A stretch of DNA of 64,000 bases, taken from assembly GCA_039519185.1 (NCBI GenBank), contig CM076848.1, forward strand, positions 30,609,917 to 30,673,916, in the 5' to 3' direction. A program made the position numbers and the translations under genes. The stretch comes from Astragalus membranaceus. Lineage: Eukaryota; Streptophyta; Magnoliopsida; Fabales; Fabaceae. Under the pieces are notes generated by a model. The model did no database searches and was not told where the DNA came from. It saw nothing but the letters and a program-made list of their open reading frames with translations. Shown here piece after piece: positions 12,222-23,482 of the stretch (the stretch's first letter is position 1; each line of letters starts with the position of its first letter).

Positions 12222-12736
12222 ACCCTGAGGGCACATTTTTGGTGGACTAATAATTGATAACATGCCATTTGTTTTTCTTATTATAACGAACATGTCATAT
12301 ATCATTACACAATGCAAGAGCTTGCACTGGTCACTTTATGAAAGAAGCTGAAATGCAGATTTTTTGGGTTCCTATATTTGAATCACATAAACAAATTCAT
12401 ACAATGATTGGAGAATATTGATCCGCGCATCCTCTATGAACTCATCATGCATATTATTACAGAATCATTTTGAATTCAAATTTTCTGGGCATGCCAGAGT
12501 TACTTCTTTATGTCCCCTAAATGCCAGAGTCAATGATACAAGCAAGCCCTACATGACATACTTGTGATATCATTAGAACTTCTCGCAAAAGCATCCAACT
12601 TTCTTAAACTTTTTGAACAACACAAGCACCCATCTTTGATCAAGATCATGCTTATTCCAGCGACTTGGGAATTAATACAGCAGGCTCAGCATGTTCCCCC
12701 TGAGCTTCCATTGCAAAGCAAACTCTTCTTTACACT
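12222..12736. other. Intergenic/3' flank of DPE1
   Basis: Sequence between the hAT element and the DPE1 stop codon. It probably includes the DPE1 3' UTR. No other feature is seen. Confidence 0.5.
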
Positions 12737-15700
12737 TCAAAGCCGGCCATACATTGAAAGCATCTCTTTAAGTTTACCCGCCTCTCTCTCTAAGCTGTCA
12801 AAGCTCACAGAACTTTGAATCCTCCACCCCCAGTTTCCAAACTACATTGGTCATAACAATTTCATAAATTTTCATCTAAAGATATTTAGTTTCTTTGCTA
12901 TGCTTGAGTAAACTATTGTTACTAGAACAAACTAGAAACACCATGCATGAACTTTTACCTGAGTTGCAGGGATATTCATCCTGGCAGAACTCCCCAGTCC
13001 AAGAACATCTTGCATAGGTATTATTGCTGTTTGAGCAACAGAAGCCAACGCTGTCTGGATTAGCCCCCATGAAATGTCATCTTTTCCAGTTAATGAAACA
13101 TAACTTAATACCTGAAACATCGAAATAAAGGAGGAGATGAACTCTCATCTAACTTGATTAAGAAACAATATCTCACTATCTCGTATTGCCGTATCGGTTA
13201 TGGCACCCACATGGGATTTCTCTTCTTGGTTTAAAGCTTCCCACCAACCTTGAATCTGTAGCAGAAACACATTTTATGATTGTAAGCTATACACGTTTGG
13301 TTGCATGCATTTACCTCAACAAATAAAGCAATTTATATAAAAAATAGGTTTCCATACTACAAATCTTATTGGCTGCATCAGAAAATGTTTGACAGACTTC
13401 TAAGTGGATACCTAGGTCCTTTCTAAGAAGATAGATATGTAGGATCGGAGAATGGCAGAAGAAATTCTTACCGTGTCATTGTCATGAGTCCCTGTATAGA
13501 CAACCTGATTGCACTCATGATTATGAGGCAAATGAGGGTTATCAGCACCACCTCCAAACCCTGAACCAAGCGAAAAAAGATAAGAAAATGTTCAGGCTCT
13601 CAGACTTGGGATTGCTTTAGAGTATGATACTAAAGGATGGTAAAAAAAATTAGCATTTAATTAATCATTACCAAACTGTAGAACAGCCATTCCAGGGGCT
13701 CCAATTGATTTTCTTAGTTGCACTACATCCTCAGTGATAACCCCCTTCCAAAAATAAAAAACCCAAAGAGTTACACAGGCTTGCCTAAGTAAGAGTCTTG
13801 TATGAATTAAAAGCATCGCCCATGCGAGACTAGCTGAGCATTAATGTTAAGACATTTTCAGAACTTGTTTTGACTTTTGATAATGCATACCAAGTCTTCC
13901 GCTATAATATTAATCCTTCCAACAGCTCTGAAAATGGCATCGAAGAAGGATATTCCAGGTCCTACCTATCAATCATTTATATATGAAGCGGATTATAGTT
14001 TGACCAAATAGATCAAATGTAGAACAAAATGACAGGACCTGACCTTCCACTTTCCGACCATAGCTACTTTTGCTTCTGCACATTCGTAGAACTTACATAT
14101 GTTACACAAACATCACATCACATCTAGCAAACAGGTGAAATAAGCTCAGTGTAGACTGTAGACTCACCAGAGGGAACAGCCCAATATCCAGCTAATCCTC
14201 TAAAGTGGTCAATCCTAAATTCATCATATAAATCCTGTGCACGTCGTAAACGACGTATCCACCATGAGTATCCTTCTTTCTCCATGGCTTTCCAATCATA
14301 CAGAGGGCTTTTTTTATTAGACCGTGAAAACATTAAAATAAGAAATCAGTAATCTAAAGTGAGTGTGAGAGAGAGAGAGAGAGAGGGGAGGCCTATTAAA
14401 ATGTGATTCAATATAATATCTTAGCAATTATTACACAAAAAATAAAGGCCACGGGGTAAATGCTTAAAAGGGTTTTATAGAATCAATCCGGCAGGATATA
14501 ATGTCATCCAGCCAAAGATGGTTTAAGAAAGATCATTTTATGTTGAAATCAATACGAGAACTGAATAAAGAACATTGAAACTTAAGATTTACGCTAAACA
14601 TATATCATGGGAGTGACATTCAACCTGCCCCACAGCTGACCAGTTTCACTGAATGCATCAGGAGGAACACCACTCACTAAAAGAGGAAAGCCTTTCCTGT
14701 TCTGCCAGATACATAAGTGGACATAATTAATGATTTCGAGGTAAAAAATGCTCAGAAAAAAGGTTAGATCAGACTTCATAGACATATTCCTTGGAGACAA
14801 CTAACAAGTGAAAACTGGTTCTTATTTGCCCAGACATCTGCACTATGATAACCAACATAAATGGGCATGTCTCCCATTATCCTGATTCCCCTACTCTGTG
14901 CATAGTCGCGAACTTTCTGCCATTGCCTTTGGAACAAGAACTGTTGGGCAACAAATACATTTATCTACATACAAAAGTATATACGATACATCAAGACCAC
15001 TTCTGGCTAGAGCAGACATATTGTGGTGTTAATGATAAATATAACAAGAAGGATTATTTATGATCTTACAAAATGTTGCTTTTGTTGGAAAATATCTTCT
15101 AGAGCTACAAGATGGCGGTTTCTTAAAGGTTCAGGCCAATCATACCAGCTGAGTGTGTTTAAACTGTCGTCAATAGCAGCAAAGAAAGCTGCATCTTCAA
15201 GCCAGCCTACAGCAGTAAAAGGTATTACAGCCTTACAAAAGAAAACCCTCAAATAAATTTCAAGAAATCTCACTAGGTAATTAATGTAGGTAATTTTCAG
15301 AGTGATGCATTCTCTCATAAAAGGAATGGTAAGTAATTTGTCAATGTTCAAGTCTCCTGTCCCCTCAGTATTTCCCTTGTTACTGTCACACACAAAAATG
15401 TTTATTTCCTTCCAACTTCTGCAACACATAATCCTAGAACCCCTAAGCCATCTGCACCTTTCAAGCATCCAGATGCAATATTCAAAAGAAATCAATTATT
15501 AACTCGTTTCTAGCATGAATAAACTGTCTTGGCTCAATCATTGAACACAAATGAAAGAGAGTTTCTAATTGTTATTGCATTGTATTTGATTGGATCTTCC
15601 CATCAGAACAAGTTTCAATATTTTAAATTATATCCAGATGAATCATTTTAAGATAAATGAAAAATTCATTAACAGAGAAACGTCACAAAACAGGGTCAAG

Positions 15701-18581
15701 AATCCCCCCACAAGCTGCAAAAAACAAAGGAGAAATTACGAGAAAAAAGAGAGAGGGAAAATAAGCATTTTAAGCTTACAATGCATAGTAACATTGGCCA
15801 ACTTTATTAGCAAAGTACTGTCTTCAAGTGAAGGCACTGAAGCTAACAGGAAACATGGATATAAATTAAAACTGCAACTAAACGAGTATCTCACTTGATA
15901 TGTTAGGATCCCTACGAAAATTCTCAAGCTGTGTTTTGAGTTCCCCTTTGCTTGAAATAAGCCTCTCTGCAGCCTGAGGAAAGTCACCAAATGCACACAA
16001 GGCACTGAGAAGTCCAATAATGTAAAGAGAAAAAAAAAAGTAATGCTAGCTTGACAAAAGAAGCATCACAAAAATTTGCTAAAAACCTACACAGACCTCA
16101 AGTGGCTTAACCACGGAGTACTTGACACTTTTTGCAATTAACCATTGTGAAACTAGACTTTTCCAAGCAAATAAAATCATATCCGCAGACTATTATTCTG
16201 TTAGATTCTGGGTTTGGGCCTAAGCCCAACGAATGTGCTGAATAGGGAATTGGTCACAATTGGGCAAAAGGTTATCTGGAGCTGGTCCAAGCTGCAGTAA
16301 CGCAACATCCCACAGTCCTTTACATAGATACACTACTTTAGCATCACATCAAAACCTAGGCTTGATATGATCAAGTTGTACACACACACACACACACATA
16401 TAGATGATTGTCAAAAAGTTGGATTCAATATATATCCCCCTTGCTCCTCAGTAGTAAAAGGATAAGTTGAAGGCAGTGTTTCACTAATTTGATTGCTCTA
16501 AATTACAAAGAGTAGTTCCCTTCAACATGAGACAATAAGTATCTCCCCACAAAATTCCATTCATGAAATGAAACTAGTGTGGCTGATGAAATAACTAGAA
16601 AACTGCTTAGGTAAACTGCCATTCTTGTATTGACTCAAAATTATATTCATTTCTGCTCTTGATGACTATCCAAATGAATAGTTGTCCATCTGTTTGAATC
16701 CGGGTTGAATAACACAAGCAATATATCCGTAAACTGAATTGGAAGAATAAAAGATAAGAACAATAAAGAAGAAATAAGGAAAATATGGAGAAGATAAGAA
16801 ATGGAATGGCGCCACACTCTTAATTCATTGAGAGAAAGAAGAAGTGATAAGCCTAGGGAATGACCGCCACAAGAAAACTTGGTTTCTTGATAAGATCTAA
16901 AGAAGGTTCAACAAAGAACCAAAGAGAGACATACTCTCAAACACAATACACAAGGTATTAGTTTTTAAAATTCTGAAATCTTAGTTATCTTTCCAACGCA
17001 TCAAGAAACGCGTCAATCGGACTTCTAGATCTCGGAAACGAGTCAAAACAAGACAAGTGTGTCATTGTTAATTAAAATCAATTTTTCAACAGCTCCCATT
17101 TTTTCACCATGAGCTTGATTTTCTTTATGTCAAGGGCATCTATTGTAGGTTGTCATCAGTTCTACACATCAGACTGTCTGTCCTATCATTGAGCTCTAGG
17201 CTACTTTCAACTCTGTCCCTTGGAAATGCTATCTGACTAAGCTAATTAAAGTTTTATCTTTTATGTAAAGGCTGAGCTGCAACAGCTAGTTGTAGTTTAT
17301 GTGGATGCATAAGTCATTAGTGCTATTCTATGGTGCAGAGTGGCACTATGGAAGTGTGAACACAATGGCTGTTTTGTTTGAACTTGGATGTCTAACATGA
17401 ACACGTTAACATGCAGCCAGTGAGGATAGTGAATCCTGGAGGTCATCTTGTGCGTGCAAGGGTACTGTACAAATAGATGAGACAGGTATGAATTCTCTAA
17501 CTTTGAGATCTCTACCTTTCTTTTCTCTCTATCTCTCTCATCTTTTGCATTCTATCTCCATTCTAAACTACCATTTTGTCCCTCATTTTTGTCTAAAGTT
17601 ATCCTGCTTTTTCTGCCAAAAAGTTAGATAATCTTTTTCCATCGGACAGACTTCCACAAAATGAAATGATTTCTAAAATTGATAATTAAAGCATCAAATT
17701 AGTATGGGGTGGAAAACATTCAATTCAGTTCATGATTCAACCAACTTAAACACGTTTTTACATTATGAATGAGGTGCACAAAATAGTAGTAGTAGCTATG
17801 CTTTCAACTATCTTACTTTAACAACCAAAGGATCCTTAAGTTCAGCAACAACCGAAAAGTTCACGCGCTCAGCATCACTGCATTCATTTGAAAAAGACTA
17901 GAAGATAGTCAAACAGTGAACACTTGAAAGAAAATTGCTCAAAAGGCAAACCTTAGTCGCTTACATATAGTACAATATAAAAATCTCACATTGGTTTAGG
18001 AAGTTCATGTTTGTCCAACAATCCATCCTGAACAAGCTCTTCAAGAGAGATCAAAAGAGTGTTACCACAATTGGCATCCTGAAAAGTAAAAAGTGAAATC
18101 CAATTGCCTTGAAACATGAAATAGCTGAGGCTCAATATTTAGAAACAAAATTGAAAACCTGGCCAGAGTAAGGGGATCCTTCTTCGTTAGCCTTTCTACC
18201 AGGAGGAACGAGAGGAAGAACCTGCCAAACGGAGCAACCAGTGGAGTGAAGCCAGTCAATGAAATGAAAGGCCTCATTTCCAAGATCGCCGATACCGTAG
18301 GGACCTCGAAACGACGTCGGATGGAGTAAAATACCGGCTCTTCTACGAAGGTGAGGGTCGGGCTTGGGAAGCCAATCACCGTAGTTTGACGGCAAGTCTT
18401 CACCGACACTGAGTTGAGTTAAGGAAGTGGAAGAGAAAGCACAGTTACATGTGAAGGAAAGCGGTGGTTTGGGTTTGAATTTGAGAATGGGCGATGAGGA
18501 CCACTTATGTAATTGTGGGATGCTGAGACTCGGAGTCAGGGTCAGAGTAAGAGACATCACTGCAGTTCCAATCGCTTTCAA
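12737..18581 (-). CDS. DPE1: Plastidial 4-alpha-glucanotransferase (disproportionating enzyme 1)
   Basis: This GH77 enzyme moves alpha-1,4-glucan segments between malto-oligosaccharides in the plastid, releasing glucose during starch turnover. I reconstructed 15 exons (high to low): 18581-18159, 18078-17990, 17877-17817, 15973-15895, 15206-15070, 14940-14806, 14701-14625, 14307-14168, 14075-14044, 13965-13891, 13744-13672, 13560-13472, 13255-13211, 13111-12959, 12841-12737. All introns are GT-AG and the sum is exactly 570 codons plus stop, close to the roughly 576 of Arabidopsis DPE1. A Ser/Thr/Lys-rich transit peptide covers about residues 1-55. Expected catalytic residues are present: nucleophile D367 (FRIDHFRGL), acid/base E414 (IIAEDL) and stabiliser D467 (TGTHDND). 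Spacing matches bacterial amylomaltase. Exon 9 is only 32 nt and intron 3 is 1.8 kb. No lesion was found despite surrounding transposons. RNA evidence could adjust the first or last exon. Confidence 0.93.
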
Positions 18582-18923
18582 TTTATTTTCTTTCTCAACG
18601 GCGGGAGTGAGAGTGAAGAGTAGAGTAGAGTAGAGTGGACGCAGGAAACACGTGAGGAGGGAGATACAGATGGGATGAACCAGACAACCAGTTTGTCGCG
18701 GTGAGTCGTGATCGTGACTTTTTGATCCGTGATCGTATCTTTTTTGGCATCAATGCAAGGAGCTCAAGGTCCGTATTTTTAAGTTCTACTATCCCTTAAG
18801 CATCGGAGTTGAAGGCAAAGAATTGCCGTAAGAAATTACTAAATTTTTCGGTAATCATCGTACAACATTTCAATGGTTAGTATATACGAATCACTATTTA
18901 GTGTTTGTGTGGTTAATAGAATT
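18582..18923. other. DPE1 upstream region
   Basis: Probable promoter and 5' UTR of DPE1. I did not recognise a convincing TATA box. Short AGAGT-type repeats lie near 18610-18635. Confidence 0.4.
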
Positions 18924-19072
18924 TGGATCATCTACAGCAGCTGCACGGTGCAGCAAGCTGTAGAGCCGTTAGATCTAGAGAGAGAAAACTCTAAAAAAAT
19001 TCTAGAATTTTCTCTCTCCGGATCTAACGGCTCTAGAGCTTGCTGCACCGTGCAGCTGCTGTAGAGGATCCA
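18924..19072. repeat. Foldback (near-palindromic) miniature element
   Basis: Two arms of about 70 bp are inverted copies of each other with few mismatches: the left arm starts TGGATCATCTACAGCAGCTG, and the right arm reversed starts TGGATCCTCTACAGCAGCTG. Only a few bases separate the arms, so a transcript would form a long hairpin. Each arm also contains the small palindromic core GCTGCACGGTGCAGC. No clear target duplication was found. The sequences flanking the palindrome on both sides (18851-18916 and 19087-19153) resemble each other. Confidence 0.8.
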
Positions 19073-19867
19073 GGTCCGTGGTTAATATATGCTACTAATC
19101 ATTATACAACAATTCAATGGTTAGTACATACTAACCACAATTTAGTGTTTGTGTTGTTACCAAAAATTTTCATTGATGGGGAAATGACTATTATGTCATT
19201 TAGTAACAATTACTAAGAAATTTCTTAGTACTCTAAATAAGACTCAGAGTTGAATAAGTCCAAGAAGAAACTCTCTCTCTTCTCTTAGCTCTGATGCAAT
19301 GATCCACACATTTATTATTCATTAAAAAAACTAACATTTCATATATTATATAAATTATTGTTAAAATATAAAATGATAAAAAATTATTAGTGGGACGCAT
19401 TTAATAAATTTTGTTGAAGTTCTAAATTAGAGAGATGAAGTTCTTGTATAAATACTACTATTAAAAAATTAAAAAACTATATAAGAGTCATGTGTAGGGA
19501 ACCAATTTGAGATTTCTACATTGTAGATGTTCTAATGGTTTATTAATTTTATTTTCCATCCTTTATATACTTTACCATGAAAATGGTTCTTTAATCATTT
19601 AAAACGAATTTAGATTAGGTGTTGTGCGAATTTGTGTATATAGCGGTGTAGTCGGCAAGTCCGGAACTGCCCAATTAAAATCCAACTGTCAACATTTTAA
19701 AATATAAAATTTGTTTAATATAAAATTTTAAATTTAACATATGGAACGTTCAATATTGATCAGACGACCCCTAACTTGTTAACTGCATGCAGACCCGAGT
19801 GCACACAAACCTCTTCCATTTAAAACTAACTTTTTCATGAAATCATGGGTGGTCCGGTAGATGAAAG

Positions 19868-19898
<31 letters not shown>

Positions 19899-19905
19899 TA
19901 GTACA
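19073..19905. other. Intergenic AT-rich sequence
   Basis: Holds a diverged copy of the sequence found left of the foldback (19087-19153) and an (AT)n run at about 19869-19893. No gene is seen. Confidence 0.6.
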
Positions 19906-20253
19906 TGTTCTGTACCGTACCTCTGGACCTGTATCCGATCTTAGACACAAGGTCCGATCCGAGATAGTTGGTAGGGGTTGGTCTTGATCAACCGAGCTCC
20001 GCTTCCGATCCGGGGCAGGTGGTACCTGCGAAGACACTCCGACGCTCAAGTCAGCCAGAGAGCTAATTAGAGGTGAAGAGTAGGAAAGAGTGTGTCCCTT
20101 TAATGAAGCATTCAATGCTTATTTATAGAGTTTGGTGGTGTTAGACCTGATGAATCAGGACCGTCCGATCTTGCGTTGCGATCTCAACCATCGGTTGATG
20201 GATCTGCATTTGGTGTTGGGCCTCATTATTGTGGATTGGGCCAATCCATAACA
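19906..20253 (-). repeat. 3' LTR of the 3.4-kb Tat-like element
   Basis: 348 bp, with plus-strand ends TGTTCTG...CCATAACA. On the minus strand it carries TATAAATA (20120-20127), then an ATTCAATGCT motif, then a U5 box (20036-20052) shared with the other Tat LTRs of this window. Confidence 0.93.
20120..20127 (-). promoter_or_regulatory. LTR TATA box
   Basis: TATAAATA on the minus strand, next to GCATTCAATGCT. The same core promoter is found in the other LTR of this element (23167-23174) and in those at 2808-2815 and 28330-28337. Confidence 0.7.
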
Positions 20254-20266
20254 GTTGCCCCCCAAG
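20254..20266 (-). other. Polypurine tract
   Basis: On the minus strand it reads GACTTGGGGGGCAAC directly before the 3' LTR. It is the expected plus-strand primer site. Confidence 0.6.
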
Positions 20267-20398
20267 TCGGGTCGTCTTGGGGCGAGCTAGACTTGATGCC
20301 TTATATGGACTTTGTGAGAGTTTTTGAAATTGAGGTCGGACCTTCGTGGCGACCTTCTCCAAGGCCGGGCTTATAATTACAAATAGGGCTGCCCCCAA

Positions 20399-20692
20399 CC
20401 TCGGAGTGCCCGAGATACGGGTCTTGGCAAAGATCTTCGAGGCCGGGCTTATACCAGCAAGGGTGTCTGCCACCAGCCTCGGAGCGCCCGAGATACGGGT
20501 CTTGTCACAAATCTTCGAGGCCGGGCTTATACCTGCCACCAGCCTCGGAGCGCCCGAGATACGGGTCTTGGCAAAGATCTTCGAGGCCGGGCTTATACCA
20601 GCAAGGGTGTCTGCCACCAGCCTCGGAGCGCCCGAGATACGGGTCTTGTCACAAATCTTCGAGGCCGGGCTTATACCTGCCACCAGCCTCGG
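20399..20692. repeat. Tandem array, 144-bp composite unit (78 + 66 bp)
   Basis: The sequence CCTCGG plus adjoining unit recurs at 20399, 20477, 20543, 20621 and 20687, giving spacings of 78, 66, 78 and 66. Long and short versions therefore alternate and the true repeat is 144 bp, present twice. It lies in the 3' untranslated part of the Tat-like element, a region known to breed satellite arrays in Tat/Ogre elements. ORFs on both strands here arise because the units are multiples of three. Confidence 0.9.
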
Positions 20693-20703
20693 CAATGTTA
20701 AAA

Positions 20704-21329
20704 CGTGACCACCTGAGGGACTCGAGGTGTCAATTTAAAGTCGCCTTCAGGACAGTTTACCGGGACTCGGCCCAGATCGAACTCGCCCTTCAGGGTAATG
20801 GCAAACTCGGCCATTTAAAACGTGACCACCTGAGGGACTCGAGGTGTCAATTTAAAGTCGCCTTCAGGGCAGTTTACCGGGACTCGGCCCAGATCGAACT
20901 CGCCCTTCAGGGTAATGGCAAACTCGGCCATTTAAAACGTGACCACCTGAGGGACTCGAGGTGTCAATTTAAAGTCGCCTTCAGGACAGTTTACCGGGAC
21001 TCGGCCCAGATCGAACTCGCCCTTCAGGGTAATGGCAAACTCGGCCATTTAAAACGTGACCACCTGAGGGACTCGAGGTGTCAATTTAAAGTCGCCTTCA
21101 GGGCAGTTTACCGGGACTCGGCCCAGATCGAACTCGCCCTTCAGGGTAATGGCAAACTCGGCCATTTAAAACGTGACCACCTGAGGGACTCGAGGTGTCA
21201 ATTTAAAGTCGCCTTCAGGGCAGTTTACCGGGACTCGGCCCAGATCGAACTCGCCCTTCAGGGTAATGGCAAACTCGGCCATTTAAAACGTGACCACCTG
21301 AGGGACTCGAGGTGTCAATTTAAAGTCGG
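20704..21329. repeat. Tandem array, 117-bp unit, five copies plus a partial
   Basis: Copies start at 20704, 20821, 20938, 21055, 21172 and 21289, spaced exactly 117 bp; the last stops at about 21329. Copies differ at one visible site (CAGGACAG versus CAGGGCAG) in the order A, G, A, G, G. This suggests that a dimer was duplicated before the last monomer was added. The 215-codon ORF across it is a by-product of the unit being divisible by three. Confidence 0.93.
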
Positions 21330-21543
21330 AGGATCTCTGTGAGCAAAAGCGCCGACGTTCCTGCCTCGGGAATTTTTCCCGGCTTCTGGAAAGTCGCTTC
21401 GAGGAAGAGGAAGCTAGAGACGAGCAGGGCCGAGGGGAACCCTCGGATCCGTAGGAATCATCCGTAGTTCCGATCCTAGGTGGAGTTCCGGTCTTAGCGT
21501 GAAACTTTAAGGCGATCGCTCGACCGATCCCATATCCTTTCAT
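21283..21543 (-). pseudogene. Second, diverged gag-like fragment
   Basis: The segment around GSEGSPRPCSSLASSSS, followed by a Ser/Arg-rich run, parallels the Arg/Ser-rich part of the adjacent gag (GPEGSPRPSSFLFSSSP, about 22440-22290). It is in the same orientation but clearly diverged at the nucleotide level, so it is not a recent local duplication. It has no gag core domain. It more likely came from a related element by recombination or template switching. Confidence 0.6.
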
Positions 21544-21669
21544 CCAATCCTCGGAACTTACTTTTACTAAGCAATAAATGTGAGGAAAATTGTAGCCGAC
21601 CCATATATATTAGATGGTTGAACATTTACAAAGTCGGATTACATCATGCCCGTAGGCTCATTCCGAGAC

Positions 21670-22899
21670 CTAGGTGAAACGTGATCTTCCTGAGTTAATC
21701 CCTTCTTCATGATCGATATACTTCTGAGATCGCTGGAGGAACTCGGCAAGCGACTCGACTTGGTTGACCCCGACGTCTATCTGAAATAGGCTTCCTTCAC
21801 GAAGGCCAGCCTCCATGAAGTAAAGACGGAAGGAGTCCTCGAGGTTTCGGACTTGAGCAGCTTCTCTATTGAATCTTTCTATGTAGTCCCGGAGGGACTC
21901 ATTTTCTCCTTGTCGAATTGCCTGCAATACCTTCCGAGATTTAGGCTTCATCTTCGAGTGGGCGAAGTGTGCAGAAAAGAGCTTGGCCAACTGATCCCAA
22001 GAGGAGATTGTATTTGGCTTAAGAGCCCTGAACCAGTCTAGAGCCGCCTTCTCTAGAGTGAGGGGAAAGGTTCGGCACTTTATCTCCTCTGGAACGTTAC
22101 GGTATTGCATAACCGTGTCAAAGTAATCGAGATGGCGATCCGGATCGCCAGTCCCGTCGTGCATTTTCAGACCTTCAGGGGGCTTCTCGAGGTGCCTTGG
22201 CACCGGGAAGTAGTCGATTTTCGCTGTGAAAGGTCCTTTACGCTTTGCCGACCTCTCAAGAGGTGGAGGCCGTCGGTAGCCATACTTACCGGGGGATCCC
22301 CGCGAGCTAGGGCGCTGACGTTGCGGCCTCGGAGACCTTTTCCGACTTCTGGTACGCCGCCTCGGAGACGAGGAAAACAGAAACGAGCTAGGCCGAGGGG
22401 AACCCTCAGGACCACAGGAATCATCAGGGGTCCGACTTGGGGGAGTCTCCGGTCTTCGCCCTCCTCTACAACGAGGTGGAGTGCGATGATGGTATCTCCT
22501 CCAAGCCGGAGATCGGTGGCGCCCGCGGCCATGAGTCGTTCCACTTGAAGAGTGGCGCAGAGGGGAACTCCGATCCGGGATGTTACGAGCCCGGATCTCA
22601 GCAATCTGAGCTTCTAACTGGGTGTAGCGTTGGCTTTCCTGCCGGTCGGCCTCGGCTTGCCGAGTTAGGAACAGGATGAGCTGTTGAACAGCGTCGACCG
22701 GTACCTGGACGGTCGGAGGGGGAGGTGGAAGTCGGTTCCGGGCTGAGCTCCCAGGGACTATAGCCGTAGCCGAGCTTCGAGCATGCACCGGGCTAAGGGG
22801 TAAGGTGACCGCCACTCCTTCCGGAGTCACCTGTTGCAGGACCGGTCCTTCAGCGGCATTCAGGATAGTCCTATGACGTAAGGTCGGAGCCATCGTCAA
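21670..22899 (-). CDS. Gag polyprotein of the Tat-like element
   Basis: 409 residues (or 407 from the second ATG, MAPT). It would form the retrotransposon's virus-like particle in the cytoplasm. A Pro/Ser-rich N-terminus and an Arg/Ser-rich stretch (about residues 120-225) are followed by the conserved gag core (about 230-400). Core signatures are FPVPRHLEKPPEGLK, DGTGDPDRHL, FPLTLEKAALDWFRALKPN, SWDQLAKLFSAHF and ESLRDYIERFN, the PF03732-type retrotransposon gag pattern. The Tat gag at 28701-30164 has the same order and many of the same residues. No zinc knuckle follows; the frame ends after the core. It starts just after the primer-binding site. The frame is intact, consistent with the young LTRs. 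Confidence 0.88.
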   Translation of the reverse strand: MTMAPTLRHRTILNAAEGPVLQQVTPEGVAVTLPLSPVHARSSATAIVPGSSARNRLPPPPPTVQVPVDAVQQLILFLTRQAEADRQESQRYTQLEAQIAEIRARNIPDRSSPLRHSSSGTTHGRGRHRSPAWRRYHHRTPPRCRGGRRPETPPSRTPDDSCGPEGSPRPSSFLFSSSPRRRTRSRKRSPRPQRQRPSSRGSPGKYGYRRPPPLERSAKRKGPFTAKIDYFPVPRHLEKPPEGLKMHDGTGDPDRHLDYFDTVMQYRNVPEEIKCRTFPLTLEKAALDWFRALKPNTISSWDQLAKLFSAHFAHSKMKPKSRKVLQAIRQGENESLRDYIERFNREAAQVRNLEDSFRLYFMEAGLREGSLFQIDVGVNQVESLAEFLQRSQKYIDHEEGINSGRSRFT

Positions 22900-22934
22900 T
22901 CAAGGAGATGGGAGAGGAACTAGAGTACAGATCC

Positions 22935-22952
22935 TCCCACTGTGGTCGCCAA
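22935..22952 (-). other. Primer-binding site (TTGGCGACCACAGTGGGA on the minus strand)
   Basis: Lies directly inside the 5' LTR and is the same as the site at 28640-28657 of the plus-strand Tat element. The TGGCGAC start resembles the tRNA-Arg-type primer sites of Tat/Ogre elements. The exact tRNA was not matched. Confidence 0.7.
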
Positions 22953-23300
22953 TGTTCTGTACCGTACCTCTGGACCTGTATCCGATCTTAGACACAAGGT
23001 CCGATCCGAGATAGTTGGTAGGGGTTGGTCTTGATCAACCGAGCTCCGCTTCCGATCCGGGGCAGGTGGTACCTGCGAAGACACTCCGACGCTCAAGTCA
23101 GCCAGAGAGCTAATTAGAGGTGAAGAGTAGGAAAGAGTGTGTCCCTTTAATGAAGCATTCAATGCTTATTTATAGAGTTTGGTGGTGTTAGACCTGATGA
23201 ATCAGGACCGTCCGATCTTGCGTTGCGATCTCAACCATCGGTTGATGGATCTGCATTTGGTGTTGGGCCTCATTATTGTGGATTGGGCCAATCCATAACA
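22953..23300 (-). repeat. 5' LTR of the 3.4-kb Tat-like element
   Basis: 348 bp, with no difference from 19906-20253 that I can see. TATA box at 23167-23174 and U5 box at 23083-23099. Confidence 0.93.
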
Positions 23301-23482
23301 GTACAAAAATTTGAATTGCTCAAAAGTAACTTTCAATATTGATGCAAATAATGGCTTCTATATTGTCAAACTAGATTTCTTTAACATTAAAAATGTCATC
23401 AAAAGTGGTCTTTAGATTATCTTTGACTTTCACTTTCACTTCACTCAGTGTTAAGACTAATCAAACCATGTTTTAGATTTCG

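Larger units (their letters stand above)
19906..23300 (-). mobile_element. Non-autonomous Tat-like LTR retrotransposon, recent insertion
   Basis: A complete 3,395-bp element on the minus strand with target duplication GTACA (19901-19905 and 23301-23305). The two 348-bp LTRs appear identical throughout, so it inserted recently. In coding order (high to low coordinates): LTR, primer-binding site TTGGCGACCACAGTGGGA, gag (22899-21670), a second diverged gag-like fragment, two tandem repeat arrays, a polypurine tract (CTTGGGGGGC) and the other LTR. Protease, reverse transcriptase, RNase H and integrase are all absent, so mobilisation would need proteins from an autonomous relative. The Tat element at 28174 shares the primer-binding site and gag type. 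Confidence 0.93.

Noticed and set aside
20141..20708. Long ORFs on both strands over the 144-bp array
   Set aside because: By-product of repeat units divisible by three; no start context or domain.
20695..21342. 215-codon plus-strand ORF with 39-residue repeats
   Set aside because: It is the 117-bp tandem array read in frame. It lies in the 3' untranslated part of a minus-strand element and has no family resemblance.
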